Assembly: GCA_018398765.1 (NCBI GenBank)
Contig: JAHBMJ010000814.1
Location: 27,476-40,272 of the forward strand
DNA: 12,797 nt
Direction of reading: 5' to 3'
Origin: Chromera velia
Lineage: Eukaryota; Sar; Chromeraceae
Part shown: in pieces, positions 6,887 through 12,797 of the stretch
Layout: every line of letters begins with the position of its first letter
Position numbering within the stretch: the first letter of the stretch is position 1
Notes under the pieces: model-generated
The model's database searches: none
Told to the model about the DNA's origin: nothing
The model's input: only the letters and a program-made list of their open reading frames with translations
Position numbers and translations under genes: made by a program

Positions 6887-9800
6887 CTGCAGCAATTTGG
6901 AAGAAAGGAAGGAGGGTGAAAAGAAAAGTATCATTGAAGCGCAACATCAAAGTTACGAGAACAGGCATCAGAAAACTGATGCTGGAGCACTGCAGAAAGC
7001 GTCAGGAATGCAAAGTGCCAGTACAGAATCGCACAACACCCTAATAATATACAGACTGGATGAAAAATGAAATGGACAAAGCAACTGGAGAGGAGAATAT
7101 TCCCAAAGAAGTAGCTTCGCCGCCTGATAGACTGACCGCAAGGCACTCATCCGTTGTTTGTCGCTCAATCTTTCCGTTCTCGATCGGGATTTGAAGTTTC
7201 TGTGAGACCGCTGTTTCTTCTGCTCCGTCCGCTTTGACAAAGGCTGAACTCTTTGTTCCACTTCCTGCTGCCCTTGGTGACTTTGGGTGGAGACTTTGGG
7301 GGAGGGTTGCCGTTCGTTGGACTGACTTTGAGAAACCTGCGGCTGGTGTTCCAGTTGTCTTTGGGGTAGCTCGCACTTTCGCTTTTGCTTTTGCACCTGG
7401 CACAGACATTTTCGCTTTCGCGGACGGTGCTGCACTGACAGAAGTGTTGGATTTCTGCCCTGGTTTGGGAGTTTTTGTGCCTCTTTGCACACCCTGCTTG
7501 GCCTTTGCGGAAGTTGTTTTTCGTTCTGTTTTTGACTTCAGGTGTGATTGAGAGTATTTTCCGCGTACGGCTGGCTTTTTCGTTTGTTCTTCAGCATGTT
7601 GAGGCCCTTGAGGGTCTTGAGTTGCCTTTTGCTGCTCTGAAGATGTTTTGTCGTCTGGAGTGGTGGGATCGCACCCCTGTGCCCCTGAGGCTTCATCCGC
7701 CCCTGCTGCTATTTCTCCCTCAGTTGCGGGTTGAGGATTGCGAACGGGAAGGGGGCCTCCCTCTAGCCTCGGGCGAAGAGCGACGGCCCCATCAGGACCG
7801 AATAAAGGAAGCACAGAGTCACTCGATGTCTGCCGTCTCTGTCCTCCTATCCCTTCCTCCTCGTCTATCGGCATCTCCCTCAAATTTGTGGAAGCTCGTC
7901 TGTCTGCCGCCTCACGTGCAGACAGAGGAAGCGCGTCTTCTGATCGGGGCGACGCCATCATCTGCAGGGAGAAGTGGATCCCTAGGGGGTGTGCCCCCTC
8001 TGGGGCTTCACTTCCCGGAGGAGGGGGGGGGCAGCTTTGGGCGGGGCCGTCGGTGCTGTTCTTTCGGGAAGGGAAGTCTACGAAGGCACGCCCCTTGCTT
8101 TGGGTGGACGTTTTTTCTTGACGTGATGTTTGAGTATTTTCCCCACCCTGCTCTCTCTGCGACTGCATCTGTTGGAAGATCGTGGCAATCCCTGCCTGAT
8201 CCCCCACGACTGAAGGCCTTCCGGACTCAATCCGAATAAACGTGCCGGCTCCGGTGGCCCTCACAGGCTGCTGGCTGGTCTCCGAATTGCGTCGGAGTCC
8301 AACAACGGGACCTGAAGGAGTAGAGGCGATGGGTTGTGCGACTGCGGTCCGAGAAATGGCCGTGTGCTGCGGTTGGGCGCTGAGGGAAACGACAGAATGA
8401 TGAGAGACGATAGGAGGAAGACGTATGGATGGCAAAACAACAGGGTGTGCTCCGACGGGCTGCCATGAGGATGAAGGGTACTGCATGGGGGGACACGATT
8501 GAGAATTCACCGGTCGCCGCGTCGGCCTTTGTGAATTCTTGGGGCCCTCTGTGGGCATGCACAGTCCGCACGACCACATCTTTGAGGGTCGTGTTGGCTT
8601 CTCTGGACGTGTAAGTTGAGCGGGGGGCGAAGGAAGAACAATTGGGACAAACCAGGGGGGGTAGTGTACAAGATAGCGAGGTGGAAGTAGTCTGATTGTG
8701 ACCATTGCAGGCGGCTGGCTTGTGCTGACACGTGAAGGTTCCGGCGGGTGCTCCGGTGGCGGCTTGGGTGGACTTGAAGGAGGGGGCTCTTCCCTTTTCG
8801 GACTTTTCTCTGTTGGTGGTTCTCTGTCTGTCTGGGTCTGGATTCCGCCCTCCGCTGTGCGTCCGTTCCCTGCATCAGAGACCAGAGGAGAAAACTGAAC
8901 CTGTACCGCCGCCTCTGACTTATTCAGGGGTGCCTTTGTGATTGTGACAGGGTCTACCTTGGCCAGCACAGGCGCGGGTTCTGTTCGTCTTCTGAGGTTC
9001 ACCACAGGGCTGGGATCGGGTGAGTCCTCCAGGGATTCAGACGAGAGCATCCCGCTCAGTGTCATCGTGTTCCTTCTTGAGGTGTCGAGTGCCACCTGCG
9101 AGGAGGGAGATCAGGGTGAAAAAAAAAATGTTAATTTTCTTTCGGTGTTGCGCATCTTCCTTTGAAGTCCGCCTTGAGCGGTCTGCAATTTGAGTTCAAA
9201 AAATACAAACAAGGACGAAGTGGATGGCGAAGTTTAAGAAGAAAGAAGTCCTGCGTTGCGACGCATCCATGAGGTTTTGCACGTGCCCGATTGTTTTGAC
9301 TGACCTCTGCTGCCGTGATGATGACGGCAGAGCATCTCTGATTGATGACTCTGGACATTTGAATGAAATCATCTGCTGCCTCCACAAGTTTCTCTAGGGC
9401 CTCTTTCTCCTCCCTCATTTCTTCGAGCTGTCTCTCAAGGTCGCCCTTGTCAGTCAAAGCAGCCTCGAGGGCGTCCCTCAGAATGCTCATCTCCTCATTC
9501 ATCCTTTCGATCGTTATGGCCTGCTGTTTGGCAAGCATCTCGTGCCTTTGACGCTCTGCAGCAAGCAGGGATTGAGGTGCAAATAAATAGGTCGGGCGAC
9601 ATAAATTAGCTGGATCAAAAGTGTGCAGACAGGAAGGGACGAGCAGAGAGAGATCCGTTAGTGTGTCTGAAGAGAGAGATATCCCTTCGCGTGTCTAGAC
9701 AGAAAAAGACATGCACTTTCGGTCTACGCGGCATCTTTATGGGGATGAAGTCAAGAGGACAGAGTCAGAGAAATGGAACACACAAGGAGCAATTAACAGA

Positions 9801-12551
9801 GACGGGCAGAAAGCGAGTGCGAATAGGCATGTTTATCTTTTCCCTTATCCTACCCCACAAAGGGGGATAAGTCGAGAGAGATAGTAGCACAGAGACAACG
9901 GTTTGATTGGTCGATCTCTGCATGTTGCAAATTGGTTGGTGTGCGCTCCACTTACCGCTTCGCAGCTTCTTGATCATCTGAGAAGGCCCACCACTTGAGG
10001 GCCCTCTGCACACAACAGTGTAACAGAGTATGATGAAAATGGTGATGCAAGAGGAGCAGAATGCAGAATTAATGCAGAACTGTGAAGGACCGAATCTAAC
10101 CCAGATCAAAGGAGAGCAAAAATTGGGGTGCAAAGAGAAAGCCAGATCTTTGATCAACTTCCTGAAGGAAGGTAAAGCTACAAAGTGTCAACTTTGAGCA
10201 AGACCCCTGCATTTTCTGTTTCGTTACCGACTCACTGATTTTCATTTCTCCGCCGCGGGGTGACTGCCCCTCTGCTTGTCACAGAAGCGCCCCCCGGATT
10301 CGAAAGTTGAGACTGGCTCATCACAGAGGGCCGCCTCATAATGGAGTGCCGCCTGGTGGATCCCGACCGCGACGGTTGGCGAGAGTGAGAGGCGACTCTG
10401 GGTGGGGGTGGGGGGGTGGGATTGTTGAACTGCACAACGCTGGGCCTGCTTTGAGTCCGGCTGAAGCTGAGCTTCGACGTTGAAGCTTTGTTTGGAAGCT
10501 TCACAGGACTGGGTAGGTTGGGGGGGCTTGCAGCATCAGATTTGGGAGTAGGGTCTGAGGTGGACGGTTGCTCTCCGCCTGTTTTGGGTAGAGACGGCTT
10601 TGGAGGCTCTGGATCTTCTGTTTCCTCCTCTGTGTCTAGTTTGAAATTCAATTTTTGTTCCCCCTCTGTTCCTCTTGCAGAAGTCCACTTTCTTCCATCA
10701 TCTTCCTCGTCGGGCTCCCCCCCTTCATGAAGCCTGACACGTAAAGTCTGAGGCTCACTTCGGACGCTTCCCTCTCTGTGATGTTGTGCTGCTGGGGCTC
10801 TGGGAGAGGGCAGTTCCTCTTGATCTTCATCGTCGTTTTCTCCCGTCTCTCCCATGACCTCCCTCGACAGGTTATCAAACGATTCCTGGAGACGTGAAAT
10901 TTCGGCGCGTAGCTGCAAGGAATACATGCATGACAAAGATAAAAACAGTGATTGATTCTGAGGGATGCGTGTGTTTTGATCCACAGAAATTAAGCCATCT
11001 TCACTTAATTGGCAAAATTGGCATGCAGAGGACATTTTTTGTGTACTGCACGAACTACTAGAGAAAGGACGTCGGGGGTTTTGTAATCCCTCTCGCATTC
11101 ATGTGCGTGTCTGTGAGTCAGTCTTTGCCCTTCCTTCCACCTACTCAATTGAAAGCTGTCTCATTTTCCTGTATGACCTTTTTTGATCAGGATTCCTCCT
11201 CTTCTGCTGCCTCCTTCATGGTCCCCCTCCTTGCACGATCAATTCCATCTTGTCTTCTCTTTACATCTCAATACCTTCCCATTCAGAGGCTCTCTACCTT
11301 CCCAAAGTTCTCTGCAGACCTCTAGCTGGCAATTCAAGTGGTAGCTGTCCTCACTCAAATTATTTGTTCACTCACTCACTCACTCACTCACTCACTGATT
11401 CACTGACCTTCTCTCCACTGTCCCTCAGATTCTCATTTTCAGCCTCCAGTTCAGCAATCCGGTCGTGGAGCCACTTGATCTCCTTCTCAGAGTGTGTGAG
11501 TCTTCGCATCTTGTCGAACAACAAAGATCGAAAAATTGTGCGCCTAGCTTCCTCTCCACGCATGCTCGAGGCCGCACGCAAATCTTCCTCCTCCGCTTCT
11601 CCAAGCTTTGGCTGCTGTTCTTCTTCGCCTTGCACTGCGTCCTTTGGTCCATCGTCATCCATCTCCTTCCTCAGAGCTTCCCACACACTCTCACCTGACC
11701 CTGTCCCCTTCTCTCTTTCCTTCTCACCCATATTCGAAGTAGGAGACAATTGCTCGGGATGAACAGAGGGTGAACGAGGAGACGGCTGCGCATTTGGATC
11801 AATCGTCACGCTCCGTCTCTCCTCCTTCAAGTTCATCGCTGCCTTCGATTTGTCTCTCCTGATGGCTGGAAGAGACTTTCTGCCTGCTGCTGCAGAGACA
11901 CGAAGACCCCTGGAGGGCGACGGCTGGGACCTCACACTCGAGGCCCGTGCGTGCTGTCTGGGAGGACCTGTCGTGTCGGCAGGTGAGGGCAGGGGGAGGC
12001 TCTCGTCGGCCTCTTCCTGGTCCTCCTCCCTGAGAGAACAAGTAAGCGAGAGAAACATTCAGTGGAGAGAGCATGAAAGCAACACAGAAGAGCTTTCAGG
12101 CATCTCTGCGAGGGCGGAAGAAGCCACCATTCTCATGAAAACGCCTGCAGCAGGGGCCCCTAACCAGACGGTTCACTCAAAAAGTGAGCAGAAACGAAAC
12201 ATCCGCCTCAGTCTTCTCTGCCATCGCCCCATGCAACCACACACAGACAAAGAACGAAATGGATCCATAGCCCATGCGTTGCATGTTTCCCTCCCTTACT
12301 GACTCGCTGCTTGACCCGTCTCCAAGACGGGCGGCGTCCATCAGCTCTCCCGCGAGGGACCTCAACCTGCTGAATCTGCCGTCTCCTCCCTCCTGCGCAG
12401 CTTCGACTTGCAGGTTCGTGATCTGTTCGTCCATCTTCACAATCTGCATGCGCGTGTCGATTTACACACACGGACAGACAGAACGAAAAATGGAGAGAAG
12501 CAGAACCAGTAGACAGAGCACTTCGACCTCCTGTTTTTCTTTCTGATCCAT
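5444..12551 (-). CDS. Multi-exon gene, ~1721-aa coiled-coil / disordered Pro-Ser-rich protein
   Basis: Eight minus-strand exons join in one continuous frame: 12551-12528 (candidate), 12443-12304, 12029-11408, 10912-10236, 10005-9956, 9555-9305, 9095-7137 and 6886-5444. They total 5166 bases, 1722 codons ending in TGA. Intron phases are 0 (candidate), 2, 0, 2, 1, 0 and 0, matched on both sides each time. The protein has coiled coils at about 1-25, 222-284 and 497-575, with disordered Ser/Pro/acidic linkers. From about 600 onward it is Pro-rich and disordered, with a basic Lys/Ala patch at about 1103-1185. It ends Cys-Cys-Ser-Leu. There is no signal peptide, membrane span or catalytic motif. 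I do not recognise the family. Oligomeric scaffold or cytoskeletal linker is inference. The N-terminus is the least certain part, since real upstream exons could lie beyond the window. Confidence 0.72.
7137..9095 (-). CDS. Exon 7, long Pro/Ser-rich disordered exon
   Basis: Acceptor CCCTCCTCGCAG, then GTG GCA CTC in phase 0. The exon is open for all 653 codons and ends TTDECLA before donor GTCAGT. It is mostly disordered: a Pro-rich block (PPPSSPPKPPPEHPPEPS), a short hydrophobic and aromatic patch (IRLLPPRYLVHYPPWFVPIV), poly-Pro SCPPPPPGSE, and acidic/Ser segments. A Lys/Ala-rich basic stretch (SAKAKMSVPGAKAKAKVRAT) resembles histone H1-like tails in composition only. Basophilic kinase motifs RRNT (595), RRRT (623), RRNS (856), RRAS (987) and RRQT (1008) are scattered through it. 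Residues 589-1241. Family unknown. Confidence 0.85.
9305..9555 (-). CDS. Exon 6, main coiled coil
   Basis: Acceptor GCTTGCTGCAG, phase 1 entry. It encodes about 83 residues that are almost entirely coiled coil, with regular hydrophobic spacing and many Glu, Lys and Arg (MNEEMSILRDALEAALTDKG, then DLERQLEEMREEKEALEKLV). It ends with a less charged stretch, INQRCSAVIITAAE, and donor GTCAGT in phase 0. Residues 506-588. This is the most convincing folded segment of the protein and points to oligomerisation or partner binding. Confidence 0.88.
9556..9955 (-). other. Intron 5 (400 bp), no gene inside
   Basis: Runs from GTAAGT to CTTGCTGCAG. I see no further exon. A small inverted repeat, CTTATCC/GGATAAG (9844-9871), and several GAGAGA-type runs are present. 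Short open frames on both strands look random. Confidence 0.7.
9956..10005 (-). CDS. Exon 5 (50-bp microexon)
   Basis: A 50-base exon bounded by acceptor TTGTGTGCAG and the best consensus donor in the gene, GTAAGT. It enters in phase 2 and leaves in phase 1, and only that frame is open: GPSSGGPSQMIKKLRS. The last residues begin the third coiled coil, which continues into exon 6 as ERQRHEMLAKQQAIT. Residues 489-504 plus a shared Glu. Skipping this exon would shift the frame. Confidence 0.78.
10236..10912 (-). CDS. Exon 4
   Basis: The exon begins LRAEISRLQESFDNLSREV, completing the coiled coil started in exon 3. A long disordered part follows: an acidic block (ETGENDDEDQEE and EEETEDPEPP), a Pro/Ser/Lys stretch, a poly-Pro PTPPPPPRV at about 428-434, and a basic Ser-rich tail with the adjacent motifs RRHS (449-452) and RRPS (455-458). 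The donor GTGAGT leaves CA, completed by A from exon 5 to give Gln. Residues 263-488. Open frame, phase match at both ends and the sharp acceptor TTCCTTGCAG make this exon strong. Confidence 0.86.
10913..11407 (-). other. Intron 3 (495 bp), no gene inside
   Basis: The intron runs from donor GTCAGT to acceptor TTCCTTGCAG. Nothing else that looks coding is supported. The donor end reads GTCAGTGAATCAGTGAGTGAG, passing directly into a TGAG microsatellite with several GTGAGT sites that resemble donors. The frame stays open for 62 codons upstream of exon 4, but no good acceptor lies there. Confidence 0.75.
11368..11396. repeat. (TCAC)7 microsatellite at an intron 5' end
   Basis: Seven and a quarter TCAC units on the + strand, read as GTGA units in the minus-strand transcript. 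It starts about 11 bases inside intron 3 and repeats the donor-like hexamer GTGAGT. Length variation here could change splice-donor competition. Confidence 0.93.
11408..12029 (-). CDS. Exon 3
   Basis: Acceptor TTCTCTCAG, then G completing Glu and the acidic EEDQEEADES. The first two thirds are disordered, rich in Ser, Pro and Arg (for example RGLRVSAAAGRKSLPAIRRD). The last 40 or so residues form a clear coiled coil (FDKMRRLTHSEKEIKWLHDR and IAELEAENENL). The donor GTCAGT follows GAGAAG in phase 0. Residues about 56-262. The coiled coil continues without a break into exon 4, which supports the junction. Confidence 0.85.
12304..12443 (-). CDS. Exon 2
   Basis: The acceptor GCATGCAG precedes ATTGTGAAG, which opens the exon in phase 0. 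It encodes IVKMDEQITNLQVEAAQEGG followed by a second helical stretch (FSRLRSLAGELMDAARLG) and a Ser tail. The donor is GTCAGT (12303-12298), leaving two bases (GA) that are completed by G from exon 3 to give Glu. A competing donor GTAAGG four bases downstream looks as good, but would leave exon 3 in a frame that stops. Residues about 9-55 of the model. Confidence 0.75.
12528..12551 (-). CDS. Candidate exon 1 (start codon)
   Basis: ATG at 12551-12549 in an A-rich context (GGAAAAATGG) encodes MDQKEKQE and then meets GTCGAA, a weak donor, in phase 0. A second possible donor, GTGCTC, six bases further on also keeps phase 0. Exon 2 starts in phase 0, and the joined peptide MDQKEKQEIVKMDEQITNLQ reads well as a coiled coil. 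The 84-base intron is pyrimidine-rich and ends GCATGCAG. Without splicing the frame stops at TAA before exon 2. The short length and poor donor keep this tentative. The alternative is a first exon upstream of the window. Confidence 0.35.
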
Positions 12552-12797
12552 TTTTCCTCAAAGCAGAAGGCTGATTGAAGGGGAAATGACTCTCTGAGAT
12601 AAAATCAATCAGTGATTCCAGCTAGCGGCAATGCGCCTGAAAGAAAATGAAATGCCTGAATTGTCCAATTGTACTTCTTGTCTCGGCCGGACAGAGGGCG
12701 GTAAATCAAGACGCATCGAAACACTCTAACGCAGACACACCCAGCCGTTCATCTTACCGCCCACTCACCCACCCACCCACCCACCCACCCACCCACC
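12552..12797 (-). other. 5' flank of the gene, promoter not identified
   Basis: This lies upstream of the candidate start. A possible acceptor (TTTCTTTCAG at about 12640) is followed only by short frames with stops, so I do not call an exon there. No TATA-like or other promoter element stands out. If the true first exon lies outside the window, this is intronic. Confidence 0.4.
12766..12797. repeat. (CACC)8 microsatellite at the window end
   Basis: Eight CACC units run to the last base of the window. The minus strand reads GGTG/GGGT repeats with G-quadruplex potential. It mirrors the G run at the first base of the window. Confidence 0.95.

Noticed and set aside
12177-12303. Extension of exon 2 through the downstream donor GTAAGG or by read-through
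   Set aside because: With GTAAGG the joined exon 3 frame reaches a stop, and reading through ends in a TGA. Only GTCAGT restores the acidic/coiled-coil frame of exon 3.
12600-12645. Possible extra exon after the acceptor-like TTTCTTTCAG
   Set aside because: All three frames stop within about 30 bases and no GT donor occurs before the stops.

Overview
This is a eukaryotic window. It holds one intron-bearing protein gene on the minus strand (about 12551 down to 5444), an AT-rich island of repeats (about 2340-4780), and a pyrimidine/purine-skewed, microsatellite-rich intergenic stretch (1-2340). There are no bacterial-style operons, ribosome binding sites, tRNA or rRNA genes, or CRISPR arrays. 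GT-AG introns with pyrimidine-rich 3' ends, long disordered Pro/Ser-rich protein segments, an A-rich start context (AAAAATGG) and nested foldback repeats suggest a protist. An alveolate such as a chromerid would fit, but that placement is a guess from style and not from homology.

Layout. 1-1535: low-complexity G-rich start, a long purine tract and no credible gene. 1538-1796: a 45-bp tandem repeat. 1885-1942: (TG)29. 2056-2134: two adjacent stem-loops. 2340-4780: a composition switch to AT-rich sequence containing (a) a MITE-like element with terminal inverted repeats and internal palindrome arrays (2470-2996), (b) a 481-bp foldback built from GGATTTT/AAAATCC motifs (3775-4255), and (c) a second small terminal-inverted-repeat element with an exact 8-bp flanking duplication (4467-4716). 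4781-5443: 3' flank of the gene.

The gene. I could join exons 12304-12443, 11408-12029, 10236-10912, 9956-10005, 9305-9555, 7137-9095 and 5444-6886 at GT-AG sites with matching phases at every junction. A short candidate first exon (12528-12551) adds a start codon, also in phase. The sum is 1722 codons (1721 residues plus TGA). The predicted protein alternates short coiled coils (about residues 1-25, 222-284 and 497-575) with long disordered Ser/Pro/acidic stretches. The last two thirds are Pro-rich with a Lys/Ala-rich basic patch and a C-terminal Cys-Cys-Ser-Leu. I recognise no enzymatic domain. A scaffold or cytoskeleton-associated role is inference only.

The most notable observations are the splice-site usage (four of six confident donors are GTCAGT), tandem or repeat-embedded donors, the foldback whose arms differ mainly by transitions, and the two non-autonomous elements.
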